Assembly: GCF_001431465.1 (NCBI RefSeq)
Contig: NZ_LDJJ01000027.1
Coordinates: forward strand, 1-64,000
Length of the DNA stretch: 64,000 nucleotides
DNA from: Stenotrophomonas terrae
GTDB taxonomy: Bacteria; Pseudomonadota; Gammaproteobacteria; Xanthomonadales; Xanthomonadaceae
Reading direction: 5' to 3'
Shown here: positions 9,417 to 16,885 of the stretch, one piece after another
Numbering within the stretch: position 1 is the first letter of the stretch
Layout of the letters: every line of letters begins with the position of its first letter
Position numbers and translations under genes: made by a program
The notes under the pieces: model-generated
What the model was told of the DNA's origin: nothing
The model's database searches: none
What the model saw: the letters and a program-made list of their open reading frames with translations, nothing else

Positions 9417-10608
9417 CCCCGCCTTCCTGTTCCTGCAGCAGACGGTTGAACTCGGCCTGGCGACGCGTGCGATCCATCACCTGCCCCTTGAGCTGGCCAC
9501 AGGCGGCATCGATGTCGTCGCCACGGGTACGGCGCACCATGGTCAGCACCTGCGAATCGAGCAGAATCTTCTGGAAGGCACGGATCTGCTCTTCGTCCGA
9601 GCGCTCGTAGCGAGTGCCTGGGAATGGATTGAACGGAATCAGGTTGACCTTGCCCGAATCCTTGGCCTGCACCGCATTGTCGAACTGGCGCATCAAGCGG
9701 GCCAGCTGGCGGGCATGCTCGGGCTGGTCGTTGATGCCCTTCATCAAGGTGTATTCAAAGGTCACCGAGTCACGCTTCTTGTTGCCGCGCAGGTAACGCG
9801 CGCAGGAAGCCATCAGCTCGGCGATCGGGTATTTCTTGTTGAGCGGCACCAGCGTCTCGCGCAGCTCATCGTTGGGCGCGTGCAGCGACACCGCCAGCGA
9901 CACATCGCTCTCGACCGACAGGCGATCGATCTGCGGCACCAGGCCCGAGGTGGACAAGGTCACGCGCTTGTTGGCCAGGCCATAACCAAGGTCATCGCGC
10001 ATGATGCTCATCGCGCGGATGACATTGTCGAAATTCATCAACGGCTCGCCCATGCCCATCATCACCACGTTGGTGAGACGACGCATCTGGTGCGGCACAT
10101 TGCCCAGGTGACGCGCAGCGATCCACACCTGGCCGATGATCTCGGCGGTGCTGAGGTTGCGGTTGAAACCCTGGGTAGCGGTTGAGCAGAACGTGCAGTT
10201 CAACGCACAACCGACCTGCGAGGACACGCACAGCGTGCCGCGGGTCTTGTCGGGGATATAGACGGTTTCGATGGCGTTCTTGCCATCCACGCCCATCGCC
10301 AGCAACCACTTGTGGGTGCCATCGGTCGAGGGCTTGTCGAACACGATATTCGGGACGACGACCTCGGCATGCTGCTGCAGCTTGGCGCGCAGCGACTTGC
10401 CGAGGTCGGTCATCTGATCGAAATCGGTGACGTAGCGATGGTGGATCCACTTCATCACCTGATGGGCACGGAACTTCTTCTCGCCAAGAATATCGACGAA
10501 GAAATGCTCCAGGCCCGCGCGATCAAGGTCGAGCAGGTTCTGCTTGCCAGCGGTCGTTGCCGTTTTCGGCAGCGGCTGGATGGCGGGTGTCTGTACGACC
10601 TCGTTCAC
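9403..10608 (-). CDS. rlmN: Dual-specificity 23S rRNA/tRNA adenine-C2 methyltransferase RlmN
   Basis: Radical-SAM enzyme that methylates A2503 of 23S rRNA and A37 of some tRNAs. 401 residues. The iron-sulfur cluster motif CX3CX2C is at C134, C138 and C141, preceded by [10 protein letters not shown]; the resolving Cys near residue 370 lies in DIDAACGQL. Translation starts at GTG 10608, preceded by a GAGG ribosome binding site eight bases away. It heads the rlmN-pilW-rodZ-yfgM-bamB-der series; ndk ends 15 bp upstream, so readthrough from ndk is possible. Confidence 0.96.
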   Translation of the reverse strand: MNEVVQTPAIQPLPKTATTAGKQNLLDLDRAGLEHFFVDILGEKKFRAHQVMKWIHHRYVTDFDQMTDLGKSLRAKLQQHAEVVVPNIVFDKPSTDGTHKWLLAMGVDGKNAIETVYIPDKTRGTLCVSSQVGCALNCTFCSTATQGFNRNLSTAEIIGQVWIAARHLGNVPHQMRRLTNVVMMGMGEPLMNFDNVIRAMSIMRDDLGYGLANKRVTLSTSGLVPQIDRLSVESDVSLAVSLHAPNDELRETLVPLNKKYPIAELMASCARYLRGNKKRDSVTFEYTLMKGINDQPEHARQLARLMRQFDNAVQAKDSGKVNLIPFNPFPGTRYERSDEEQIRAFQKILLDSQVLTMVRRTRGDDIDAACGQLKGQVMDRTRRQAEFNRLLQEQEGGDAVA

Positions 10609-10623
10609 GACTTCAACCTCTAA

Positions 10624-11049
10624 TTAACGCGAAACCACTTCGGTGGCAGCAAAGAAGTAAGCCACTTCGTTGGCTGCGTTCTCGACCGAATCCGAACCGT
10701 GCGCGGCATTGGCGTCGATCGAATCAGCGAAATCGGCGCGGATGGTACCCGGAGCAGCGTCCTTCGGGTTGGTGGCACCCAGCAGGTCGCGGTGGGCCAG
10801 GACGGCGTTCTCGCCTTCCAGGGCCTGGATCATCACCGGGCCGGAGATCATGAACTCGACCAGGGCGTTGAAGAACGGACGCTCGCGGTGCACGGCGTAG
10901 AAGCCTTCGGCTTCACGGCGCGACAGCTGCTTGTACTTGGCAGCCACAACCTTCAGGCCGGCCTTTTCGAAGCGGGCGTAGATTTCGCCGATCACGTTCT
11001 TGGCAACGGCGTCGGGCTTGATGATGGAAAGAGTGCGCTCCAGCGCCAT
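10624..11049 (-). CDS. ndk: Nucleoside diphosphate kinase
   Basis: Equilibrates NTP/NDP pools by ping-pong phosphotransfer. 141 residues, the normal length. The phosphorylated histidine is H117 in NAAHGSDS, with the N-terminal [12 protein letters not shown] signature. A GGAGAA ribosome binding site lies just before ATG 11049. The leader upstream contains a complete terminator-like hairpin with seven U residues (see separate entry), suggesting transcriptional attenuation. Confidence 0.97.
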   Translation of the reverse strand: MALERTLSIIKPDAVAKNVIGEIYARFEKAGLKVVAAKYKQLSRREAEGFYAVHRERPFFNALVEFMISGPVMIQALEGENAVLAHRDLLGATNPKDAAPGTIRADFADSIDANAAHGSDSVENAANEVAYFFAATEVVSR

Positions 11050-11091
11050 GGGAATTCTCCGATATTGGGCCGGTCGGCCCGAGGGTACATT

Positions 11092-11145
11092 AAAAAAACC
11101 CGCGTGCGGACGCGGGCTTAGCCTGAATTGCGGTGGCTAATTCTA
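11092..11145 (-). promoter_or_regulatory. ndk leader: candidate -10 element and terminator-like hairpin
   Basis: On the minus strand, ACCCGGTAGAAT (TAGAAT at 11145-11140) resembles a -10 box and shares twelve bases with the rpmJ promoter in this window; the -35 (TGTGCA) is poor. Immediately downstream, CCCGCGTCCGCACGCGGG (11119-11102) forms a stem followed by seven T (11098-11092), i.e. an intrinsic terminator between promoter and ndk. A second small stem, GGGCCG/CGGCCC, occurs at 11067-11080. Confidence 0.5.
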
Positions 11146-11183
11146 CCGGGTGACTCTGCCCTTTGCACAGCGGCAGATGAATG

Positions 11184-11200
11184 ATGCTGCGACGCAGCAT
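11184..11200. promoter_or_regulatory. 17-bp perfect inverted repeat upstream of the psrA-like gene
   Basis: ATGCTGCG-A-CGCAGCAT, an 8-bp perfect dyad around one base. It touches the candidate -35 of the regulator gene. It contains CTGC-N3-GCAG, which resembles sites reported for PhaR-type regulators; that assignment is inference. Confidence 0.4.
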
Positions 11201-11228
11201 GACCTGAACGAGCCGGCGGGCGTAGGAT
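11199..11228 (+). promoter_or_regulatory. Candidate promoter of the psrA-fadBA genes
   Basis: ATGACC (11199-11204), an 18-bp spacer, and TAGGAT (11223-11228): four of six matches to each sigma-70 box. The predicted start near 11235 falls inside the operator at 11230-11243. Confidence 0.4.
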
Positions 11229-11229
11229 C

Positions 11230-11243
11230 CAAACAATCGTTTG
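11230..11243. promoter_or_regulatory. PsrA-type operator CAAAC-N4-GTTTG
   Basis: CAAACAATCGTTTG is a perfect 5+5 dyad with a 4-bp spacer, matching the published Pseudomonas PsrA consensus (G/C)AAAC(N2-4)GTTT(G/C). It lies 16 bp before the regulator's ATG and over the predicted transcription start, as expected for autorepression relieved by long-chain acyl compounds. Confidence 0.65.
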
Positions 11244-11259
11244 ATTGATTGAGCCAGCC

Positions 11260-11913
11260 ATGGGCAAACCCGCCAGCTTCTCCACCAAGGACCGCATTCT
11301 CGGCGCGGCCGAGGAACTGTTCGCCCAGTACGGCTTTGCCGGCACCTCGCTGCGCCAGGTGACCAGTCACGCCGATGTAAACATCGCTGCGGTCAACTAC
11401 CACTTCGGGTCCAAGGACAACCTGGTCAATGAAGTGTTCCGCCGCCGCATGGACGAGATGACTGCTGCCCGCCTGGGCCAGCTGGAAATGGCCCGCAGCA
11501 CGCACCCGGGCGACTTGCGCGCGGTATTGGCCGCCTTCGTCGAGCCGGCCCTGGCCTTGGCCCAGGACCGCCAGAGCGGCGGTGCCTTCGTCCGCGTCAT
11601 CGCCCGCGCCTATGCCGAGAAGAACGACAACCTGCGCAAGTTCCTGTCCGACCACTACGGCCATGTATTGCGCGAGTTCGGCAAGGCCATCGGCGCCTGC
11701 GTGCCGGGACTGAGCAAGGAAGAGCTGTACTGGCGCCTGGACTTCCTGGCCGGTTCGCTGACCTACGCCATGGCTGATTTCGGACTGATCAAGCGCCCAG
11801 CCAACATCAGCGAGGCCGAGCACCGCAGCAAGGCCGCGCAGGAACTGATCCATTTCGCCGAAGCCGGTTTCCGCGCCAGCGTGCGCAACCCGGCCTCCCC
11901 CGCTGTTTCCTGA
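11260..11913 (+). CDS. PsrA-like TetR-family fatty-acid-responsive repressor
   Basis: 217 residues from ATG 11260; a TTG at 11245 would add five residues and lie closer to the operator. The N-terminal ~60 residues are a TetR helix-turn-helix (ILGAAEELFAQYGFAGTSLRQV ... VNYHFGSKDNL), and the rest is a helical ligand-binding domain. PsrA of Pseudomonas represses fadBA and itself and is released by oleate-type ligands. Here the gene is 34 bp upstream of fadB and fadA homologues on the same strand and carries a consensus PsrA operator in its leader, so the same role is inferred. Confidence 0.82.
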   Translation: MGKPASFSTKDRILGAAEELFAQYGFAGTSLRQVTSHADVNIAAVNYHFGSKDNLVNEVFRRRMDEMTAARLGQLEMARSTHPGDLRAVLAAFVEPALALAQDRQSGGAFVRVIARAYAEKNDNLRKFLSDHYGHVLREFGKAIGACVPGLSKEELYWRLDFLAGSLTYAMADFGLIKRPANISEAEHRSKAAQELIHFAEAGFRASVRNPASPAVS

Positions 11914-11947
11914 TCCAACCGTCATCGCAGACCAAAGGTTTATCGAT

Positions 11948-14320
11948 ATGTCCAATTCCCTGCTTGTCCGCCGCGCCGCCGTCCTTGGCGCAGGCGTCAT
12001 GGGTGCGCAGATCGCCGCCCACCTGACCAATGCCGGCGTCGACACGGTGTTGTTCGACCTCGCCGCCAAGGAAGGTCCTGCCGACGGCATCGTGCTCAAG
12101 GCCATTGCCAACCTGGGCAAGCTGAGCCCGGCACCGCTGGCCAGCAAGGGGCTGGCCGAAGCCATCACCCCGGCCAACTACGACTCCGGTCTGGAGCAGC
12201 TGCGTGACTGCGACCTGATCATCGAAGCCATCGCTGAACGCATGGATTGGAAACAGGACCTGTACAAGAAGATCGCGCCATTCGTGAACAAACACGCGGT
12301 GCTGGCCTCCAACACCTCGGGCCTGGGCATCAACAAGCTGGCCGACGTGCTACCGGAAGAACTGCGCCACCGCTTCACCGGCGTGCATTTCTTCAACCCG
12401 CCGCGCTACATGCACCTGGCCGAGCTGATCCCGGCCAAGGCCACCGACAAGGCGGTGCTGGAAGGCCTGGAAACCTTCCTGACCACCAACCTGGGCAAGG
12501 GCGTGGTCTACGCCAAGGACACCCCGAACTTCATCGGCAACCGCATCGGCGTGTTCTCGATCCTGTCCACCATCCACCACACCCAGCAGTTCGGCCTGGG
12601 CTTTGATGAAGTGGACGGCTTGACCGGCCCGCTGGTTGGCCGCCCGAAGTCGGCGACCTACCGCACCTCCGACGTGGTTGGCCTGGACACCATGGCCCAC
12701 GTCATCAAGACCATGGGCGACACCCTGCCTGACGACCCGTGGCACAAGTACTTCAACGCGCCGGCATGGCTGGGCGCGCTGATCAGCAAGGGTGCGCTGG
12801 GCCAGAAGACCGGCGCCGGCATCTTCCGCAAGGTCGGCAAGGACATCATGGTCATTGACCTTGAGAAGCAGGACTACCGACCGGCCGACCGCGCTGCCGC
12901 GCCGGAAGTGGTCGAGATCCTGAAGATCAAGAACCCGGCCGAGAAGTTCGCCAAGCTGCGCGAGAGCCAGCACCCGCACGCACAGTTCCTGTGGGCGACC
13001 TTCCGCGACCTGTTCCATTACAGCGCCTACCACCTGGCCGATATCGCCGAAACCGCACGCGACGTGGACCTGGCCATCCGCTGGGGCTACGGCTGGTCGC
13101 TGGGTCCGTTCGAGACCTGGCAGGCCGCCGGCTGGAAGCAGGTGGCGCAGTGGATCGCCGACGACATCGCCGCTGGCAAGAGCATGAGCAATGCGCCGCT
13201 GCCGGCATGGGTGCTGGACGGCCGTGACGGTGTGCATGCCGCCGAAGGCAGCTACAGCCCGACCCAGAATGCACTGGTGCCGCGTTCGTCGCTGCCGGTC
13301 TACCAGCGTCAGCGCTTCCCGGATGCATTGCTGGGCGAGAAGTTCGCCCAGGGCGAGACCGTGTTCGAGAACGACGGCATCCGCCTGTGGACCGACGGTG
13401 ACGGCATCGGCGTCATCAGCTTCAAGACCAAGATGAACACCGTTTCCGACCAGGTATTGGACGGCATCCAGCACGCCATCGGCCTGTCGGAGAAGCAGTT
13501 CAAGGGCGTGGTGATCTGGCAGAACAAGGAGCCCTTCTCCGCCGGTGCTGACCTGTCCGGCGCGCTTGGCGCCTTGAAGGCCGGCAAGTTCGCCGAGTTC
13601 GAGGCGATGGTTGCCAACTTCCAGCGCACCAGCCAGCGCATCAAGTACGCCACCGTGCCGGTTGTCACCGCGGTTCGTGGCCTGGCGCTGGGCGGCGGTT
13701 GCGAATTCCAGATGCATGCGGCCAAGTCGGTTGCAGCGCTGGAAAGCTATATCGGCCTGGTCGAAGCCGGTGTCGGCCTGCTGCCGGCCGGTGGTGGCCT
13801 GAAGGAAATCGCCGTGCGTGCCTCGCAGGCCGCTGGTACGGACGGCGACGTGTTCGCCGAGCTGAAGAAGACCTTTGAAACCGTGGCCATGGCCAAGGTC
13901 TCCAACTCGGCGGTAAACGCCAAGGAACTGGGCCTGATGCGCGGCACCGACAAGGTCGTGTTCAACAGCTTCGAGCTGCTGCACATCGCCAAGGCCGAAG
14001 TCACAGCACTGGCCGAAGGCGGCTACCGTCCGCCGCTGCCGGCACGCCGCATCCGCGTGGCCGGTGACGTCGGCATCGCCACCTTCAAGATGATGCTGGT
14101 CAACATGCTCGAAGGCCGCTTCATCAGCCCCTACGACTACGAGATCGCCGAGCGCATCGCCACCGTGCTGTGCGGCGGCAAGGTCGATCGCAACACCGTG
14201 GTCGACGAAGAGTGGCTGCTGACCCTGGAGCGCAAGCACTTCGTTGAACTGGCCCAGCAGGAAAAGACCCAGGCCCGCATCGCGCACATGCTGACCACCG
14301 GCAAGCCGCTGCGGAACTGA
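11948..14320 (+). CDS. 3-hydroxyacyl-CoA dehydrogenase / enoyl-CoA hydratase (FadB/FadN-type)
   Basis: 790-residue bifunctional beta-oxidation enzyme. The N-terminal half is the NAD-dependent dehydrogenase (VLGAGVMGAQIA Rossmann motif, ASNTSGL, catalytic HFFNPPRYMHL, TPNFIGNRIG). The C-terminal half carries the crotonase/enoyl-CoA hydratase fold (FSAGADLS and RGLALGGGCEF oxyanion motifs). This dehydrogenase-first order is that of Bacillus FadN and the reverse of E. coli FadB. It is followed 80 bp later by the thiolase gene, and preceded by the PsrA-like repressor, forming a regulated beta-oxidation unit. Confidence 0.92.
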   Translation: MSNSLLVRRAAVLGAGVMGAQIAAHLTNAGVDTVLFDLAAKEGPADGIVLKAIANLGKLSPAPLASKGLAEAITPANYDSGLEQLRDCDLIIEAIAERMDWKQDLYKKIAPFVNKHAVLASNTSGLGINKLADVLPEELRHRFTGVHFFNPPRYMHLAELIPAKATDKAVLEGLETFLTTNLGKGVVYAKDTPNFIGNRIGVFSILSTIHHTQQFGLGFDEVDGLTGPLVGRPKSATYRTSDVVGLDTMAHVIKTMGDTLPDDPWHKYFNAPAWLGALISKGALGQKTGAGIFRKVGKDIMVIDLEKQDYRPADRAAAPEVVEILKIKNPAEKFAKLRESQHPHAQFLWATFRDLFHYSAYHLADIAETARDVDLAIRWGYGWSLGPFETWQAAGWKQVAQWIADDIAAGKSMSNAPLPAWVLDGRDGVHAAEGSYSPTQNALVPRSSLPVYQRQRFPDALLGEKFAQGETVFENDGIRLWTDGDGIGVISFKTKMNTVSDQVLDGIQHAIGLSEKQFKGVVIWQNKEPFSAGADLSGALGALKAGKFAEFEAMVANFQRTSQRIKYATVPVVTAVRGLALGGGCEFQMHAAKSVAALESYIGLVEAGVGLLPAGGGLKEIAVRASQAAGTDGDVFAELKKTFETVAMAKVSNSAVNAKELGLMRGTDKVVFNSFELLHIAKAEVTALAEGGYRPPLPARRIRVAGDVGIATFKMMLVNMLEGRFISPYDYEIAERIATVLCGGKVDRNTVVDEEWLLTLERKHFVELAQQEKTQARIAHMLTTGKPLRN

Positions 14321-14400
14321 GTGAGCGTGCCTCGGGGTGGCGTTGCCAGCGCCGCCCTCGCCCGCCCTCACGCTCACACCTATTGAAGAGATCACTGCAA

Positions 14401-15608
14401 TGACCAAGCAAATCCAGGACGCCTACATCGTCGCCGCCACCCGCACCCCGGTTGGCAAGGCGCCCAAGGGCATGTTCCGCAACACCCGTCCGGACGACAT
14501 GCTCGCCCACGTGCTTCGCTCCGTGGTCGCCCAAGCCCCGGGCGTGGACGTCAACCGCATCGACGACGCCATCATCGGTTGCGCCATGCCCGAAGCCGAG
14601 CAAGGCATGAACGTCGCACGCATTGGCGTGCTGCTGGCTGGCCTGCCCAACACCATCGCCGCGCAGACGGTGAACCGCTTCTGCTCGTCCGGCCTGCAGG
14701 CCGTGGCCATGGCCGCCGACCAGATCCGCCTGGGCAACAGCGACCTGATGCTGGCCGGCGGCACCGAGTCGATGTCGATGGTGCCGATGATGGGCAACAA
14801 GATCGCGATGGCACCGAGCGTGTTCGACAACGATCACGTCGCCATTGCCTACGGCATGGGTATCACTGCCGAGAAGGTGGCCGAGGAATGGAAGGTCTCG
14901 CGCGAGGAGCAGGACGCGTTCGCGCTGGCCTCGCACCAGAAGGCCATCGCTGCGATCCAGAACGGCGAATTCAAGGACGAGATCAGCCCCTACGATATCG
15001 TCTCGCACCTGCCTGACCTGGCCGATGGCAAGCGCATCATCACCCGCAACAAGCTGGCCGACACCGACGAAGGCCCGCGCCTGGACTCGTCGGCTGAAGG
15101 CCTGGCCAAGCTGCGTCCGGTGTTCCGCAACGGCCAGTTCGGCGGCTCGGTTACCGCCGGCAACTCCTCGCAGATGAGCGATGGCGCCGGTGCGGTGCTG
15201 CTGGCATCGGAACAGGCGATCAAGGATTACGGCCTGACCCCGCTGGCCCGCTTCGTCAGCTTCTCGGTCGCCGGCGTGCGCCCGGAAGTGATGGGCATCG
15301 GCCCGATCGCCGCTATTCCCAAGGCCTTGAAACAGGCTGGCCTGAGCCAGGATCAGCTGGACTGGATCGAACTCAACGAAGCCTTTGCCGCGCAGTCGCT
15401 GGCAGTCATCCGTGATTGCGGCCTGGACCCGTCCAAGGTCAACCCGCTGGGCGGCGCCATTGCCCTGGGCCACCCGCTGGGTGCCACCGGCGCGATCCGT
15501 ACCGCCACCCTGCTGCACGGCCTGCGCCGTCGCCAGCAGAAGTACGGCATGGTGACGATGTGTATTGGTACCGGCATGGGCGCTGCGGGTATTTTTGAGT
15601 CGCTGTAA
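14401..15608 (+). CDS. fadA: Acetyl-CoA C-acyltransferase (3-ketoacyl-CoA thiolase)
   Basis: 402 residues from ATG 14401, which has a GAAGAG ribosome binding site; an upstream in-frame extension is not supported. It cleaves 3-ketoacyl-CoA with CoA in the last step of beta-oxidation. Nucleophilic Cys95 is in NRFCSSGLQ, with NEAFAAQS and GHPLGATGA around the catalytic His, and the second Cys in MVTMCIGTGMG. It is the final gene of the psrA-fadB-fadA unit and is followed by a strong terminator. Confidence 0.94.
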
Positions 15609-15630
15609 GCGGTTTGTTGCAAGATTGATT

Positions 15631-15662
15631 GAAGAAGGCGGCCGCAAGGCCGCCTTCTTTTT
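15631..15662 (+). terminator. Terminator after fadA
   Basis: GAAGAAGGCGGCC-GCAA-GGCCGCCTTCTTTTT: a 12-bp stem with a four-base loop and a T run, 22 bp past the fadA stop. Confidence 0.88.
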
Positions 15663-15684
15663 CTGCTGTGTTTGTGGCGAAGAG

Positions 15685-15897
15685 CTACCCCTCTCCCCAA
15701 CCCCTCTCCCGCAAGGGGAGAGGGGCTAATGCACCGCGAGCGCAAGCATCCTGTGCAACTGCAGCTGTAGCCCCTCTCCCCTCGCGGGGCGAGCGAGAGC
15801 AGTTTGCGAACCCTTGGTTCGCTGCTCTCTGAGCGCCTTTGCGCCAGCGCAAAGGCCGGGGCGCGGAGCGGGGGCTGGGGAGAGGCGTGGCTTTTTC
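15685..15897. repeat. GC-rich CCCCTCTCCC-type extragenic inverted repeats
   Basis: Intergenic DNA between fadA and galU filled with imperfect inverted repeats: CCCCTCTCC...AACCCCTCTCCCGC-AAGGGGAGAGGGG at about 15690-15727, a second CCCCTCTCCCC near 15771, and the complementary GGGGCTGGGGAGAGGC near 15873-15889. No gene is visible in 15663-15930. Similar units occur at 26.3, 29.3-29.5 and 52.9 kb. Confidence 0.6.
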
Positions 15898-15930
15898 GCT
15901 CGCACGAAACAACTGCACAGCACCACAAAC

Positions 15931-15957
15931 AAAAAGGCAGCCTTCCGGCTGCCTTTC
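15931..15957 (-). terminator. Terminator of galU
   Basis: Minus-strand stem AAAGGCAGCC/GGCTGCCTTT with a GGAA loop followed by TTTTTG, about 50 bp beyond the galU stop. Confidence 0.82.
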
Positions 15958-16006
15958 ATACGCACCAAGCCCAGCAAACAACACCAGGCTCCGAAACTCC
16001 CAGCGC

Positions 16007-16885
16007 TTACTCCGCCAGCATCTTCTGCATCATCGCGCGCGCCGGCCCGGCCAGCTTCTCGTTCTCCAGCGCGAAGCGGACAGTCGCCTCGACCAGTCCC
16101 AGATGGGTGCCACAGTCAAAACGCTTGCCTTCAAAACGATAGGCATCCACCGGCTCGCTCTTCAACAGCTGCGCGATCGCATCGGTCAACTGGATCTCGC
16201 CACCAGCACCAGTGCCGGTCGCCTCCAGCAGCCCGAAGATCTTCGGACTGAGCACATAGCGGCCGACAACCGCCAGGTCGCTGGGCGCATCTTCCGGCTT
16301 GGGCTTCTCGACGATCTGGGTGATATGCCCCTTGCGACCATCAAACTTGTCGGTGGCCACGATGCCGTAACTGCCGGTCTTGTCGTGCGGCACGTCTTCC
16401 ACCGCGATGATGCTGGCACCGCTGGCCTCGTTGAGGTCGGCCATCTGCTTCAAGGCACCTTCACCCCGGTTCCAGATAAGGTCATCGGGCAGCAGAACCG
16501 CAAACGGCTCGTTGCCGACAATTGCCTTGGCACAGAGCACGGCATGGCCTAGACCCAGCGCTTCGGTCTGGGTCACGAATACCGCGCGCACGCCCTTGGG
16601 CAGCACGTGGCGGATCAGCTCCAACTGTTCCTGCTTGCCGGCACGCTCGAGCTTTTGTTCCAGCTCGTAGGCCTTGTCGAAATAGTCCGCTACCGCATGC
16701 TTGTAGCGGTTGGTGATGAAGATCAAGGTGTCGCAACCCGCCTCGATCGCTTCATCGACCGCGTACTGGATCAGCGGTCGATCAATGATCGGCAGCATCT
16801 CTTTCGGTACCGTCTTGGTTGCAGGCAGGAAACGCGTCCCAAGCCCGGCAACGGGAAACACTGCTTTTTTGATACGACCGTGCAT
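16007..16885 (-). CDS. galU: UTP-glucose-1-phosphate uridylyltransferase
   Basis: Makes UDP-glucose from UTP and glucose-1-phosphate, the donor for LPS core and exopolysaccharide. 292 residues with the nucleotidyltransferase signature VFPVAGLGTRFLPATK at residues 9-24 and KEMLPI following. The ATG at 16885 overlaps the upstream stop by one base (TGATG), indicating coupling to the wbpM-like gene. Xanthomonads need galU for surface polysaccharide; its place here supports a polysaccharide operon. Confidence 0.95.
   Translation of the reverse strand: MHGRIKKAVFPVAGLGTRFLPATKTVPKEMLPIIDRPLIQYAVDEAIEAGCDTLIFITNRYKHAVADYFDKAYELEQKLERAGKQEQLELIRHVLPKGVRAVFVTQTEALGLGHAVLCAKAIVGNEPFAVLLPDDLIWNRGEGALKQMADLNEASGASIIAVEDVPHDKTGSYGIVATDKFDGRKGHITQIVEKPKPEDAPSDLAVVGRYVLSPKIFGLLEATGTGAGGEIQLTDAIAQLLKSEPVDAYRFEGKRFDCGTHLGLVEATVRFALENEKLAGPARAMMQKMLAE

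Noticed and set aside
11948..11960. A second PsrA operator directly before the fadB-like gene
   Set aside because: The sequence ACCAAAGGTTTAT gives only partial half-sites and no CAAAC/GTTTG pair; co-transcription from the upstream promoter is sufficient.
12350..14407. 685-codon minus-strand frame opposite the fadB-like gene
   Set aside because: Antisense shadow of a well-supported enzyme gene with strong codon bias on the plus strand.
15663..15984. Short open frames on both strands between fadA and galU
   Set aside because: They consist of CCCCTCTCCC-type inverted repeats and have no ribosome binding site or protein-like composition.
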